Source: Desertivirga brevis
GTDB lineage: Bacteria > Bacteroidota > Bacteroidia > Sphingobacteriales > Sphingobacteriaceae
Direction of reading: 5' to 3'
Length of the DNA: 64,000 nt
Assembly: GCF_017355835.1 (NCBI RefSeq)
Contig: NZ_JAFEWF010000001.1
Span: 1,426,001 to 1,490,000, forward strand
Shown here: in pieces, positions 17,094-26,912 of the stretch
Layout of the letters: every line of letters begins with the position of its first letter
How positions within the stretch are numbered: position 1 is the stretch's first letter
Made by a program: the position numbers and the translations under genes
The notes under the pieces: model-generated
What the model was told of the DNA's origin: nothing
Databases searched by the model: none
What the model saw: the letters and a program-made list of their open reading frames with translations, nothing else

Positions 17094-18053
17094 ATGGCAA
17101 CTATAGCATACCACGCATCTCATGAACAATTTCCACCAAGTGAATTATTAGCATATGCAAAGATGGCAGAACAGTCTGGCTTTGAAGCTGTCAGTTCTTC
17201 CGACCACTTTTTCCCTTGGAGCGAGCGTCAAGGACAGTCAGGATTTTCATTCTCCTGGCTAGGGGCCGCAATGCAAGCGACAACAGTTCCATACAGTGTA
17301 GTTTGTGCCCCGGGACAACGTTATCACCCCGCTATTGTTGGGCAAGCTATTGCAACGCTTTCTGAAATGTTCCCGGATCGCTTCTGTCTTTACGCTGGAA
17401 GTGGAGAAGCAATCAACGAACTTATTACCGGCGAAAAATGGCCTCCAAAGCAAGAGCGTAACGTAAGATTAATGGAATGCGTGCAAATAATTCGAGAGCT
17501 TCTGCAAGGTAAAACGGTTTCGCATAAAGGCTTAGTGACCGTGGAAAATGCAAAACTGTATACCCTTCCTGAAAATCCTCCTCCTATCTTTTGTGCAGCT
17601 GTTTCTCCTGAAACGGCAGCATGGGCTGGTAGTTGGGCAGATGGTTTGATCACTATTTCCAAGCCATATGAGGAGTTGAAGGCTTTACTGAATGCGTTTA
17701 GGCAAAACGGTGGTAATGACAAACCGGTTCACTTGAAAGTTCAGCTTTCCTATTCTTCAACAGAAGAATCAGCACTAAAGGGTGCTTATGATCAATGGCG
17801 TACTAATATTTTCCAGGGAAGTGTTTTAGGAGATATGCCTACTGTGGCTCATTTTGATGCAGCAGCGGAGTTTGTTAAACCGGAAGACATGTTTAGTCAT
17901 GTAAGGATCTCAGCAGAGCCAGCGGAACACCTGGAGTGGATTAAAAAAGACATAGAGCTTGGTTTTGAAAAAATCATCCTGCATAATGTCAATCGTGAAC
18001 AGCGGTTATTTATTGAAGATTTCGGCAGAGAAGTACTTCCTATGTTGAAATAA
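17094..18053 (+). CDS. LLM-class flavin-dependent oxidoreductase (TIGR03885-like)
   Basis: 319 residues with the luciferase-like monooxygenase barrel. Matching features are IAYHASHEQFPPSELLAYAKMAEQSGFEAVSSSDHFFPW at the N-terminus, VCAPGQRYHPAIVGQAIATLSEMFPDRF, GSGEAINE, and SPETAAWAGSWADGLIT. It is closest to the TIGR03885 group, described as probable non-F420 flavin enzymes. The substrate is unknown. The gene is flanked by 118 bases before pncB, in the same direction, but I see no shared pathway. No terminator is evident between them. Confidence 0.82.
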   Translation: MATIAYHASHEQFPPSELLAYAKMAEQSGFEAVSSSDHFFPWSERQGQSGFSFSWLGAAMQATTVPYSVVCAPGQRYHPAIVGQAIATLSEMFPDRFCLYAGSGEAINELITGEKWPPKQERNVRLMECVQIIRELLQGKTVSHKGLVTVENAKLYTLPENPPPIFCAAVSPETAAWAGSWADGLITISKPYEELKALLNAFRQNGGNDKPVHLKVQLSYSSTEESALKGAYDQWRTNIFQGSVLGDMPTVAHFDAAAEFVKPEDMFSHVRISAEPAEHLEWIKKDIELGFEKIILHNVNREQRLFIEDFGREVLPMLK

Positions 18054-18171
18054 TTAGTAAGACATGAAGAAGAAAGTAACCAGCATTACTGCTGGAAAAA
18101 AGAATAGTAGAGAAAAACTATTGGGTAGTTGAATCTTACGTCTTCAATATATTTATATCTTTAAACCATAC

Positions 18172-19347
18172 ATGAGCAAATCCATCCTTCCCTCGATACT
18201 TGATAATGACTTTTATAAGTTCACCATGCAGCACGCTGTGGTAAAACTATTCCCTCATGCAAAAGCACGCTACAAGTTTATCAATCGAGGTAAGCATGCC
18301 TTTCCACCCAACTTTGCTAAGGTACTTCAAGATGCTGTGGATAGCATGGCATCTATAAAACTTAGCCTTGAGGAAAAGCGTTTTCTTAACCATAATTGTC
18401 CTTATCTTGATCCCGTTTACCTGGATTTCCTTCAGGGTTATTGCTACAATCCCGAAGAAGTAAAGATCAGTCAGCAAGCCGAGAATTTAGAGGTTTCCAT
18501 TGAAGGCCACTGGTATAGGACTATCCTTTGGGAAGTACCCTTAATGTCTTTAATCTGCGAGTTATTTTATCGTGAAACAAATCAAATGCGAGTGTCGGAT
18601 GATGAAATCATACAAACCACGAGCAAGAAGGCTGAAATGTATAGAGGGCTTGGAGTAACGATAGCAGACTTCGGCACCCGGAGAAGACATTCATTTACTG
18701 TTCAGGATCTGGTAGTGAAAATCCTTACATCTGCAGGATCTGGATTTTTTGTTGGCTCAAGTAATGTACATCTGGCAATGAAAAATAATATTAAACCCAT
18801 CGGGACTCATGCACATGAATGGTTTATGTTTCATGCTGCCAGGTTCGGCTATAAGATGGCTAATTCTGAAGCCCTTGAAAACTGGACAAATGTGTACCGT
18901 GGTGATCTGGGAATTGCTTTATCTGACACCTATACTACTAAATCCTTTTTTACTCAGTTCGATAAGAAGCTTGCTAAATTATTTGATGGAGTTAGGCATG
19001 ACAGTAATGATCCTATAGAATTTGCCAAAATGACTATAGCCCATTATCAAAGCCTGGGCATTGATCCTTTATCGAAAACTATAATTTTTTCTGACGCTCT
19101 TAACTATGAGAAGGTGGCCCGTATTACGGAATTTTGCAACGGGAAGATTGGGTTTTCCTTTGGCATTGGTACAAACCTTACCAACGACGTGGGTTTAAAG
19201 GCAATGAATATCGTGATCAAGATGACAGAAGCCAAACCAGTGAACCAGGACTGGACACCTGTAATTAAACTGTCGGATGAAAAAGGGAAATATACAGGAG
19301 ACCCCAAAGAAATTGAATTGGCGAAGAGCATACTAAGAATAGAATAG
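18172..19347 (+). CDS. pncB: Nicotinate phosphoribosyltransferase
   Basis: 391 residues. It joins nicotinate to PRPP, using ATP, to make nicotinate mononucleotide in the NAD salvage (Preiss-Handler) path. Family marks: ILDNDFYKFTMQHAV at the start, ADFGTRRRHSF, GSSNVHLA, the autophosphorylated-histidine segment PIGTHAHEWFMFHAA, GVRHDSNDP, and KTIIFSDALNY with IGFSFGIGTNLTND. Length is normal for the E. coli-type enzyme. It is cytosolic. The gene ends at a 13-bp bidirectional hairpin shared with the convergent reductase gene. Confidence 0.95.
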   Translation: MSKSILPSILDNDFYKFTMQHAVVKLFPHAKARYKFINRGKHAFPPNFAKVLQDAVDSMASIKLSLEEKRFLNHNCPYLDPVYLDFLQGYCYNPEEVKISQQAENLEVSIEGHWYRTILWEVPLMSLICELFYRETNQMRVSDDEIIQTTSKKAEMYRGLGVTIADFGTRRRHSFTVQDLVVKILTSAGSGFFVGSSNVHLAMKNNIKPIGTHAHEWFMFHAARFGYKMANSEALENWTNVYRGDLGIALSDTYTTKSFFTQFDKKLAKLFDGVRHDSNDPIEFAKMTIAHYQSLGIDPLSKTIIFSDALNYEKVARITEFCNGKIGFSFGIGTNLTNDVGLKAMNIVIKMTEAKPVNQDWTPVIKLSDEKGKYTGDPKEIELAKSILRIE

Positions 19348-19362
19348 TTTGCGGGGCTAATT

Positions 19363-19399
19363 ATATAGAAAGGTGAAGCTACACCTTTCTATATTTTTT
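19363..19399 (+). terminator. Bidirectional terminator between pncB and the reductase gene
   Basis: ATATAGAAAGGTG (19363-19375) pairs perfectly with CACCTTTCTATAT (19382-19394) around six bases, then T-rich on the plus strand. It lies between two convergent stops and can serve both. Confidence 0.85.
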
Positions 19400-20102
19400 A
19401 TCTACTGTTAACAGAATCCCTTACCACCAGATACCTGATCCAGAGAAAGTCATCATAAATTCTATCAACAGATTTGATCTTAAATTGCGTTGCCATTCTA
19501 TTTCCGTAGCCTTCTTCGGCTTCAAAAACTGTAGGGGTTCCTATTGTTCCATCGGCTACCGGGGCTAGTACCAGGCTGAACTCATCAATTAAGTTAGCCT
19601 TTAAGAAAGATCCATTTACATGACCTCCACCATCAATTCGCACTGTCTGAATATCAAATAGTTGACGGAGCTTCCTAAGTACCAACTCCAAATTTAAAGA
19701 ATCCTTTCCTCCAAAGATATAAGACACTTTATTATTCCTTAGGTGTTCTAGATATCCGTCACTTACACTTTCTGTAAGTACTTCAATGACATGCTCTGTT
19801 GATACCATGTTTGTATCCCAGAAACATTTTCCCGAAGGATCTATTACAACCGCATAAGTTGCAGATTTCAGAGCAACGAAGTCTTCTCTGGAAACAATAA
19901 CTGTATTGTTTAAATCAGGAGTAGTTGGACTGGAAAACTCCTGCATCGTCACCCTTCCAACTAACCAGGCATCAGCAGCTATTTTCTCTGCTGTTTCCTC
20001 GAAGTATTTATGATGATCTTTAAAGCCCCAAATGTCCTGTTTAATACGTCCATCAACAGAACCTAGCATATGACATATTACATACGGTTTGCTTGAATCC
20101 AT
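19398..20102 (-). CDS. RibD C-terminal / dihydrofolate-reductase-fold reductase
   Basis: 234 residues matching the RibD_C domain (pyrimidine reductase fold, NADPH-dependent). Seen: PYVICHMLGSVDGRIK at the start (cf. family MxxSLDGKI), WLVGRVTMQEF (the GRxTxE element), VSYIFGGKDSLNLELVLRKLR, and VRIDGGGHVNGSFLKANLIDEFSLVLAP, the conserved GGGxLNxxLLxxxLIDE motif. There is no deaminase domain, so it is one of the many stand-alone relatives, not proven to act in riboflavin synthesis. It is monocistronic and convergent with pncB. Confidence 0.85.
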   Translation of the reverse strand: MDSSKPYVICHMLGSVDGRIKQDIWGFKDHHKYFEETAEKIAADAWLVGRVTMQEFSSPTTPDLNNTVIVSREDFVALKSATYAVVIDPSGKCFWDTNMVSTEHVIEVLTESVSDGYLEHLRNNKVSYIFGGKDSLNLELVLRKLRQLFDIQTVRIDGGGHVNGSFLKANLIDEFSLVLAPVADGTIGTPTVFEAEEGYGNRMATQFKIKSVDRIYDDFLWIRYLVVRDSVNSR

Positions 20103-20177
20103 AAATTTAAATTTGGTGCAATTCTACAAAAAGTATTCCCAGAAATGACACAGGTAATACGAAGATAATATGCGACA

Positions 20178-20837
20178 CTAATCTGGTTTTCGATACTCAT
20201 CAAGCGCATTACAAATTGCAGCAGCTATGTCTTTGTAGCAATAGAGGTTAGTGAGGAAGCCCAGATCTTCTTTGTTTGTTAAATATCCCAGTTCAATTAA
20301 AACTGCAGGTGTAGAGTTGTACCTAAGCACAGCCAGGGATTTTTGCTTCACATTCCCCCTTACATTCATGCCCTCCACATCATTCAAGCTGTTCCATAAG
20401 CAGCCAGCAAGCTTCTTACTTTTATCAATTAAAATAGCATCCGGCATATTCCCCTCTGTGAATATTTCTATTCCTTTAATCATCGATCTCACACTGGGAC
20501 CAATTCTCTCGGGCACTGTATTAGCGTGCAAAGAAATAAAAATGTCACCTTTTACTTTTGCTCTTTCTGTCAAAGGAATAAACACGTCTGTCTCCCGTGT
20601 CATTATTACCTGGTGCCCCCGAGCCTGTAACTGAGCTTTTACCTCATGAGCTATATTTAAAACCACATCCTTTTCGTAAAAGCTATCCACCTTCGTCGCA
20701 CTATCACGGCCGCCGTGTCCCGGATCTAAGACAACCCTTAAGCCAGGCCCTGGAGCTTCCCACTTTGATTGAAGGCCAAAAGAAGGATAATATCCCACGA
20801 TTAGCAGATAAAAGATCAGAAAAAAAGAAAATTTCAT
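20178..20837 (-). CDS. N-acetylmuramoyl-L-alanine amidase (Amidase_3)
   Basis: About 219 residues from ATG 20837; a start at 20864 would overlap the upstream gene and delay the signal peptide MKFSFFLIFYLLIVGYYPSFG. The catalytic domain has LRVVLDPGHGGRDSA (Zn His), FYEKDVVLNIA (Zn Glu), IFISLHANTV (Zn His) and PAVLIELGYLTNKED (catalytic Glu). It cleaves the bond between MurNAc and the stem peptide in the periplasm during cell separation or wall recycling. It follows the 88-residue membrane protein by 4 bases, so the two are translated together. Confidence 0.9.
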   Translation of the reverse strand: MKFSFFLIFYLLIVGYYPSFGLQSKWEAPGPGLRVVLDPGHGGRDSATKVDSFYEKDVVLNIAHEVKAQLQARGHQVIMTRETDVFIPLTERAKVKGDIFISLHANTVPERIGPSVRSMIKGIEIFTEGNMPDAILIDKSKKLAGCLWNSLNDVEGMNVRGNVKQKSLAVLRYNSTPAVLIELGYLTNKEDLGFLTNLYCYKDIAAAICNALDEYRKPD

Positions 20838-20841
20838 TAGA

Positions 20842-21108
20842 TTAGGTGGCCTGTATAATAACATCCATCATCCCACCTCCATATTCTTCCGGGTGCGGTA
20901 TATTTGCATTATCCTTTGATAGAATAGATTGCGGGTTTCTTTTTGACGTGGCTTTTTTGGAAGTACCTAAGAAATTATACTTGTTTTTGGATACAAATAA
21001 AGAAGTAAGGATAGCACCAGCTGCAATTCCGGCAATAACAGCTACAATCATTTTTGTACTTTCGTTTTCTAAGTTGAACGGATTATTCGATAGGTTGTAG
21101 TTTCTCAT
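20842..21108 (-). CDS. Small single-pass membrane protein (YtxH-like)
   Basis: 88 residues. One hydrophobic helix (about 20-40, MIVAVIAGIAAGAILTSLFVS) is followed by a basic cytosolic tail with KKATSKRN and a Pro/Gly end (PHPEEYGGGMMD). This resembles YtxH-type small proteins, as at 8298, but the match is only architectural. It sits directly before the amidase in the same direction and may be needed for its localisation; that is inference. No function can be named. Confidence 0.6.
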   Translation of the reverse strand: MRNYNLSNNPFNLENESTKMIVAVIAGIAAGAILTSLFVSKNKYNFLGTSKKATSKRNPQSILSKDNANIPHPEEYGGGMMDVIIQAT

Positions 21109-21203
21109 AGTTAAAATTTAATTTCTGCCAATCCTCAAAATGGCTTTCCGGATTATTAACACAAGAGAAGAACAAATTGATTTACGAATTTAATTGCGGC
21201 AGA

Positions 21204-21326
21204 TCAGGAAAAAATAAGAATTCCTAATAGTATACCTACCACCATTACAACATATAACATTATTTCGGTTGACGCAAACCGCCTGTATTTCGTCCAGAAA
21301 GAGTAATCCCCAGTTTTCTTTCTCAA
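21204..21326 (-). CDS. Possible 40-residue single-helix membrane protein
   Basis: Reading leftward from a TTG at 21326 gives 40 codons and a TGA. The product starts RKKTGDYSFWTKYRRFASTEI and ends with one hydrophobic helix (LYVVMVVGILLGILIFS). A basic, aromatic N-terminus and a C-terminal membrane segment are typical of real small membrane proteins. The first in-frame ATG would leave only the helix. It lies 33 bases after the NlpC/P60 stop on the same strand, between two envelope genes. No homologue known to me. Confidence 0.4.
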   Translation of the reverse strand: MRKKTGDYSFWTKYRRFASTEIMLYVVMVVGILLGILIFS

Positions 21327-21359
21327 ATGCTCAATTATTATATTGTACTCAAAAATATT

Positions 21360-21974
21360 TTATTTACCTAACGCCGCTGCAACCCCGGGAATCAATAAAG
21401 AGTCAGCTGTAGCAACAGTAAAGTAATTGTGTTTTGCACTTCCACAACGGGAAAAATATTTATAGTACCAGCTATCCTTTAAATTACTTACTATAACCCC
21501 CTTAGACGAAGATGCATGTACAAAACGGTTATTTTTAAGGTAAACACCTACGTGACTAAATTTTTGACCGCTAAAATCAAAAAAAACAAGATCGCCTTCT
21601 TCCAGCTCTTCCTCATATTTTCGTTTAACGTTCTCGGCCATACTTCTTGCGATACGGGGAACCGATTTATTATAGATCTCTTTTTCCAGGAGAACTACAA
21701 AACCAGAACAGTCAACCCCCTTTTTATCCATCCCCCCATTGCGGTAGGGTACCCCCATCCATTCGTCAATGAAACGATAAAGATTTTCATTTTTAATTTC
21801 CCGTTCAGAAACATCAAGCAAGTTGGCATAACGCTCTTTCAATGATCCCTTCAGCTGTTTCCCCCTGTCTTTCGAAGAGTCTGTTAGTATCTTTCTCGAT
21901 TTACACGAAGCAAGGGAAATCACCAGCGCTAATAAAATTACACTTCCCCTAAAAAACCTCCAATTACACTTCAT
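21360..21974 (-). CDS. NlpC/P60 family lipoprotein peptidase
   Basis: 204 residues. The N-terminus has a lipobox (VISLASC), so it is a lipoprotein. The NlpC/P60 domain shows the Cys nucleophile in KKGVDCSGFVVLLEKEIY, the first His in FSHVGVYLKNNRFVHASSSKG, and the second polar residue following in the same segment. These enzymes cut D-gamma-glutamyl-diaminopimelate or similar links in peptidoglycan stem peptides. It precedes a possible small ORF, the 88-residue membrane protein and the amidase in one leftward group, consistent with a wall-remodelling set. Substrate bond is inferred. Confidence 0.9.
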   Translation of the reverse strand: MKCNWRFFRGSVILLALVISLASCKSRKILTDSSKDRGKQLKGSLKERYANLLDVSEREIKNENLYRFIDEWMGVPYRNGGMDKKGVDCSGFVVLLEKEIYNKSVPRIARSMAENVKRKYEEELEEGDLVFFDFSGQKFSHVGVYLKNNRFVHASSSKGVIVSNLKDSWYYKYFSRCGSAKHNYFTVATADSLLIPGVAAALGK

Positions 21975-22047
21975 CCTACCAAAATCTAAAAAACCCTTCT
22001 TCTAATATATCAGAAGTTTTTAACATACGGTTGATAAGTGCAAAAGG

Positions 22048-24657
22048 TTATGCTTTTAAGAGGCGTTGGATCTCGTCTAATTTCATCAATGCCTCGACGG
22101 GAGTAAGAGTGTTAACATCAAGATTATTGAGCAGGTCCCTGATCTTCACAAGCACAGGATCATCTATAGAAAACATTTGAAGCTGATAGGCTTGTTGCTG
22201 CACCTTCTTGATACTGTTCTTGATATTCTCGCCCCCTGTCCTTTCCTGCTCAAGCCTTTTAAGGATCTCATTGGCACGACCAATAAGCTTAGGAGGCATT
22301 CCGGCCATTTTAGCCACGTGAATACCAAAACTATGTTCACTTCCACCGGGAACAAGTTTTCGCAGGAAGATCACCTTATTGCCTACTTCTCTTACTGAAA
22401 CGTTGAAGTTTTTAATCCGGTTGAAGGAAGTAGTAAGTTCGTTTAATTCGTGATAGTGAGTTGCAAACAGGGTTTTCGCTTTTGCAGAAGGGTGACTATG
22501 CAGGAATTCTGCAATTGCCCAGGCTATTGAGATACCATCATAAGTTGAGGTACCCCGACCGATCTCATCCAAAAGGATCAAACTCTTATCCGACAAGTTG
22601 TTCAGGATGCTTGCCGTTTCGTTCATCTCCACCATGAAGGTTGACTCTCCTGAGGAGAGGTTATCGGAAGCTCCAACCCTCGTAAAGATCTTATCTACTA
22701 AACCAATCCTTGCTTCCTTTGCTGGTACAAAACAACCTATCTGAGCCATCAAAACAATGAGTCCCGTTTGACGGAGCAAGGCAGATTTACCTGCCATGTT
22801 GGGACCGGTGATGATGATGATCTGCTGCGTTTCATTATCGAGATAGGTGTCATTGGTGATATAGTCTTCTCCCGGAGGTAAGTTCTTCTCAATCACTGGG
22901 TGACGCCCCCCTTTTATGTCAAGAATAGAGTCTGTAGTTACCTCGGGTTTAACATAGTAATTTCGGATTGCTAATGTTGCAAAACATGACAACACATCCA
23001 GCTGAGCTACTAGTTGCGCATTGAGCTGAATGGGCTTGATATATTCAGATAAAGCAAAGACCAACTCGTTATATAAACGGGTTTCAAGGGCGAGGATCTT
23101 TTCCTCTGCTCCAAGGATCTGCTCTTCATATTCTTTAAGCTCAGGAGTGATGTACCTCTCCGCATTTACCAAAGTTTGTTTCCTTATCCATTCTGAAGGA
23201 ACCTTGTCTTTGTGAGAATTTGTTACTTCGAGATAATAGCCAAACACATTATTGAAGGCAATCTTCAACGACGGAATTCCGGTGAGTTCGGCCTCTCGTT
23301 TCTGGATCTCGATCAGGTAACCCTTTCCCCCAAAAGCTATTTTTCTTAATCTGTCAAGCTCTTCATTTATTCCCTGACACATCACTCCCCCCTTTACCAA
23401 CAATGCAGGAGGATCTGAATTAAGCTCCTTTTCAATTCTCTCCCTTATTAATAAGCAGGGATTCAGTTGCTCTGCAATTGTTTTCAGTGCGAGGTTGTCC
23501 GATTGCTCACAACGCTTCTTTATAGATTCAATAGCATGCAAAGCGCGCTTCAACTGACACACTTCCCGTGGATTTGCCTTAAGCAACCCGATCTTCGAGA
23601 TTAGTCGTTCCAGATCACCGATCTGTCTCAATTCGTCATTGATCTGCTCACGCACCTCCTCATTATTCACCAGGTAATCCACCACATTCAAGCGATCTTC
23701 AATAGGCTTCTTCTCCTTCAACGGCATTACGATCCACCTTCGCAGCATTCGCGCTCCCATTGGAGAACATGTCTGATCCAATACATCTACAAGAGTAATC
23801 GCATTCTCGTTCGAAGAACCAATAAGCTCAAGGTTACGGATGGTAAACCGATCCAACCACATATAGCGATCTTCTTCAATACGCGCAATAGAAGAAATAT
23901 GCTGGAGGTTGCGGTGTTCTGTTTCATTCAGATAATGCAATGCAACCCCTGCTGCAGTGATAGCCACATGCAGACGCTCTATACCGAAACCTTTAAGTGA
24001 TTGAACTTCAAAATGCTTTAAGAGACATTCCGTAGCGTAATCTCCCGTATAAGGCCACTCATCAAGGCAGTAAGTATAGAAGCGATCTCCAAAGGTTTCT
24101 GTAAAATCACGACTGCGGCTTTTTTGGAAAACTATTTCACTTGGTTTGAAGCTCTGCAACAACTTATCGATATAATCTTCCCCTCCCTGAGCTACCAGAA
24201 ATTCTCCTGTAGAGATATCGATAAAAGCGACACCAATAGTATTTTTGTCGAAATAGACAGAAGCAAGGTAGTTGTTCGACTTTTGCTGGACGATGTTGTC
24301 GCCATAGGCAACACCCGGGGTAACTAATTCTGTAACCCCTCTTTTAACAATTGTCTTGACCGTTTTGGGATCCTCGAGCTGATCGCAAATCGCTACCCGC
24401 TGCCCTGCTCTTACAAGCTTTGGCAGATAGGTTTCCAGCGAATGATGTGGAAAACCGGCCAGTTCTATATGAGAAGCTGAACCGTTGGCCCTTTTGGTCA
24501 ATACAATCCCCAAAATAGACGACGCTTTTATGGCGTCTTCACCGAATGTCTCGTAAAAATCTCCCACACGGAACAACAATAAAGCACCAGGGTATTTGGC
24601 CTTGATAGTGTTGTACTGCTGCATTAAAGGGGTTTCTTTGGTAGCTGTCTTTGCCAA
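22048..24657 (-). CDS. mutS: DNA mismatch repair protein MutS
   Basis: 869 residues, full length. The mismatch-binding motif is DFYETF (33-38; F34 and E36). The connector and lever domains follow (e.g. [32 protein letters not shown]). The ATPase has Walker [14 protein letters not shown] near residue 617, [16 protein letters not shown] (signature), [22 protein letters not shown] (Walker B) and LFATHYHEL. MutS scans newly made DNA and recruits MutL. It lies 73 bases upstream of the NlpC/P60 gene on the same strand; co-transcription is possible but not supported by function. Confidence 0.97.
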   Translation of the reverse strand: MAKTATKETPLMQQYNTIKAKYPGALLLFRVGDFYETFGEDAIKASSILGIVLTKRANGSASHIELAGFPHHSLETYLPKLVRAGQRVAICDQLEDPKTVKTIVKRGVTELVTPGVAYGDNIVQQKSNNYLASVYFDKNTIGVAFIDISTGEFLVAQGGEDYIDKLLQSFKPSEIVFQKSRSRDFTETFGDRFYTYCLDEWPYTGDYATECLLKHFEVQSLKGFGIERLHVAITAAGVALHYLNETEHRNLQHISSIARIEEDRYMWLDRFTIRNLELIGSSNENAITLVDVLDQTCSPMGARMLRRWIVMPLKEKKPIEDRLNVVDYLVNNEEVREQINDELRQIGDLERLISKIGLLKANPREVCQLKRALHAIESIKKRCEQSDNLALKTIAEQLNPCLLIRERIEKELNSDPPALLVKGGVMCQGINEELDRLRKIAFGGKGYLIEIQKREAELTGIPSLKIAFNNVFGYYLEVTNSHKDKVPSEWIRKQTLVNAERYITPELKEYEEQILGAEEKILALETRLYNELVFALSEYIKPIQLNAQLVAQLDVLSCFATLAIRNYYVKPEVTTDSILDIKGGRHPVIEKNLPPGEDYITNDTYLDNETQQIIIITGPNMAGKSALLRQTGLIVLMAQIGCFVPAKEARIGLVDKIFTRVGASDNLSSGESTFMVEMNETASILNNLSDKSLILLDEIGRGTSTYDGISIAWAIAEFLHSHPSAKAKTLFATHYHELNELTTSFNRIKNFNVSVREVGNKVIFLRKLVPGGSEHSFGIHVAKMAGMPPKLIGRANEILKRLEQERTGGENIKNSIKKVQQQAYQLQMFSIDDPVLVKIRDLLNNLDVNTLTPVEALMKLDEIQRLLKA

Positions 24658-24788
24658 GCCTTCTTTCTCCTTTTAAACCTGCTAATTTATGCCTTTGCAA
24701 TTGCTTTGCTACCGTATGTGGAAAACTGTGCATTTGTGGAGAAGGATAAGTAATACTAAACGAAACAAATGCTCCATTGTGAAGTGTA

Positions 24789-24796
24789 TATATTTG
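24789..24796 (+). promoter_or_regulatory. -7 box TATATTTG before the NtrC-type regulator
   Basis: Exact match to TAnnTTTG. It would place the transcript start about 45 bases before the ATG at 24850. No clear -33 TTTG is seen at 19-21 bases, so confidence is moderate. Confidence 0.4.
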
Positions 24797-24849
24797 TATA
24801 CATTTACCAAAACAATCTATCAAGCTCAGCGTTTCAAGAACACAGCATT

Positions 24850-26286
24850 ATGGCAAAAATTCTAATCATTGACGACGAACGTGCAATACGTAATACCCTA
24901 AGGGAAATTTTAGAGTATGAAGATTACCAGGTTGTAGATGTTGACAACGGTATCGACGGACTTGAAATTATCAAAAAGAATGATTTAGACCTGGTTCTCT
25001 GCGACATCAAGATGAGTCGGATGGACGGGATGGAGGTTCTAGCCGAGGGACTAACCATTAAGCCCGACCTTCCCTTCATTATGATCTCCGGCCACGGCAC
25101 GATCGAAACAGCAGTAGAGGCAAGTAAGAAAGGTGCATATGATTTCATTTCTAAACCGCCCGATCTTAACCGTTTATTAATCACTGTCAGAAACGCCCTT
25201 GAAAGAGGTAATCTTGTTACAGAAACTAAGGTTCTAAAGCGGAAAGTTAGCAAGGTTCGTGACATTTTAGGAAGCTCTCCTGGAATTCAAAAAATAAAAG
25301 ACACGATTGATCGTGTAGCACCTACCGACGCCAGAGTTTTGGTAACCGGAGCAAATGGTAGTGGAAAAGAGCTTGTTGCAAGATGGTTGCACGAGAAATC
25401 ACATAGGGTGAACGCGCCTATTATTGAAGTTAACTGTGCTGCTATTCCATCTGAGTTGATTGAGAGTGAGCTATTTGGACACGAAAAAGGCTCGTTTACC
25501 TCTGCAGTAAAACAACGTATCGGAAAATTTGAACAGGCAAATGGTGGAACTCTTTTTCTTGATGAAATTGGGGACATGAGTCATTCTGCTCAAGCAAAAG
25601 TACTGAGGGCTTTGCAGGAAAATAAAATTACCCGTGTTGGAGGTGAAAAGGAAATCGAAGTTGACGTTAGAGTAATAGCTGCGACCAATAAGGACTTACT
25701 TAAAGAGATAGATGCTGGTAACTTTCGTATGGACTTGTACCACCGCTTGAGTGTAATCCTGATCCACGTACCTCCATTAACCGACCGTAAAGAAGACATT
25801 CCAATTATTGCTCAAAGTTTCTGTGAGGAGATATGCAGCGAGTACGGCATGCCTGTTAAAAAATTCAGCGACGGTGCTATACTCGCACTGCAGTCTTTAC
25901 CATGGACTGGTAACATCCGGGAGCTACGAAATATGGTTGAACGTTTGATCATTTTAAGTGATAAAGTTATCACGGAGAACGATGTTCTTACTTTTGCAAA
26001 TCCAGCAGGCCCTACTACTGTTATAGCAACCCCACAAACCTTTGCAGCAACGGTTAATGCTACCGCAGCTGTAAGTGCCCCGGCAAACGGCCAGGGTTTC
26101 TCTTCAAACTTCGATCAGTTTAGTAGCTTTCAGGAATATAAAGACTTTGCAGAGAAGGAGTATATTAAATACAAATTGGAGAAGAACAATTGGAATGTAT
26201 CAAAAACCGCAGACGATATTGATATACAGCGAAGCCATTTGTATAGCAAAATTGAAAAATACGGATTAAAACGTTCAGAACAATAA
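24850..26286 (+). CDS. NtrC-family response regulator (REC-AAA-Fis)
   Basis: 478 residues from ATG 24850; the open frame extends 27 codons upstream, but MAKILIIDDERAIRNT is the normal receiver start. Receiver: D8/D9, phospho-acceptor D52 (LVLCDIKM), lysine in FISKPP. AAA+ domain: Walker A GANGSGKE (167-174), GSFTSA (214-219), LFLDEIGD (235-242), and an arginine-finger region VDVRVIAATN. C-terminus: Fis-type HTH (NWNVSKTADDIDIQRSHLYSKIEKYG). It should activate sigma-54 promoters. The sigma-54 contact loop GAFTGA is changed to GSFTSA but keeps the Phe-Thr. No partner kinase is adjacent. Confidence 0.92.
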   Translation: MAKILIIDDERAIRNTLREILEYEDYQVVDVDNGIDGLEIIKKNDLDLVLCDIKMSRMDGMEVLAEGLTIKPDLPFIMISGHGTIETAVEASKKGAYDFISKPPDLNRLLITVRNALERGNLVTETKVLKRKVSKVRDILGSSPGIQKIKDTIDRVAPTDARVLVTGANGSGKELVARWLHEKSHRVNAPIIEVNCAAIPSELIESELFGHEKGSFTSAVKQRIGKFEQANGGTLFLDEIGDMSHSAQAKVLRALQENKITRVGGEKEIEVDVRVIAATNKDLLKEIDAGNFRMDLYHRLSVILIHVPPLTDRKEDIPIIAQSFCEEICSEYGMPVKKFSDGAILALQSLPWTGNIRELRNMVERLIILSDKVITENDVLTFANPAGPTTVIATPQTFAATVNATAAVSAPANGQGFSSNFDQFSSFQEYKDFAEKEYIKYKLEKNNWNVSKTADDIDIQRSHLYSKIEKYGLKRSEQ

Positions 26287-26290
26287 CTAA

Positions 26291-26318
26291 AAAAAGCTCC
26301 TTAAAGGAGCTTTTTTTG
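26291..26318 (+). terminator. Terminator of the NtrC-type gene
   Basis: AAAGCTCC and GGAGCTTT pair around TTAAA and are followed by a T run. The hairpin has A-tracts on the left too, so it may also terminate the convergent gene ending at 26331. Confidence 0.9.
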
Positions 26319-26330
26319 GTTACATTAATT

Positions 26331-26780
26331 CTACACACCGAATTGCCTAAAATGGTGATCAAGGTGCTTCCATTGTAAAACATCCCATTCCTGCTGTGTC
26401 ATCCTTCCGAAGAAAGGATGAGGATCATCCGTTAAGCCTTCCGGCCCTCCGTTCGTAAACTTTTCTATCAGGGCCTTCAGTTCTGATTTTTCCTTTTCAA
26501 AATCTCTTTGATCAGCAACCAAGAATTCCCTTGCCGTTGGTAAGCCCTTCTTAAATGGCTCTGGCTTAACCAATTGCTTCCTGGCAAAACCTCCAAACAA
26601 TATCCCTACAAGCACCCGTTTAACAGATTGCTCTCCCAGGGCAATACGCAAATTACATTGGCAATGAGCAAGCATTTGCGCTACATTCATCCTCCCCCAC
26701 ACACCTTGCGACTCAGGTGTAAGTTTACCTATACGCTGAATTATATGATTGCTTTCTGAAGGGTTAAATAAACTTTTCAT
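26331..26780 (-). CDS. DUF1569 protein (DinB-like fold)
   Basis: 149 residues matching DUF1569: PESQGVWGRMNVAQMLAHCQCNLRIALGE near the start, then FARKQLVKPEPFKKGLPTAREFLV, and the end HPFFGRMTQQEWDVLQWKHLDHHFRQFGV. The family is thought to be a DinB/YfiT-like four-helix bundle with three metal-binding histidines; here these could be H39, and the pair in KHLDHHFRQF. The enzyme function is unknown, possibly thiol-dependent. It is monocistronic. Confidence 0.85.
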   Translation of the reverse strand: MKSLFNPSESNHIIQRIGKLTPESQGVWGRMNVAQMLAHCQCNLRIALGEQSVKRVLVGILFGGFARKQLVKPEPFKKGLPTAREFLVADQRDFEKEKSELKALIEKFTNGGPEGLTDDPHPFFGRMTQQEWDVLQWKHLDHHFRQFGV

Positions 26781-26912
26781 ATCTTGAAGTTTCAGGGAGG
26801 GAGAGCCCCGGGGTTTATAATTTTCGTAAGTTAAAAACTCTTTATTTAAAAGCCAACCAATTTAATTCGCTTTAAAACTTTTTTGACATAAAGGAGATTA
26901 GAAAAGCTTTTT

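Noticed and set aside
18064..18132. 22-codon ORF MKKKVTSITAG between the LLM and pncB genes
   Set aside because: Too short and without any support beyond an ATG.
24769..24849. N-terminal extension of the NtrC-type regulator
   Set aside because: The receiver domain begins at the ATG at 24850, and the -7 box at 24789 lies inside the would-be extension.
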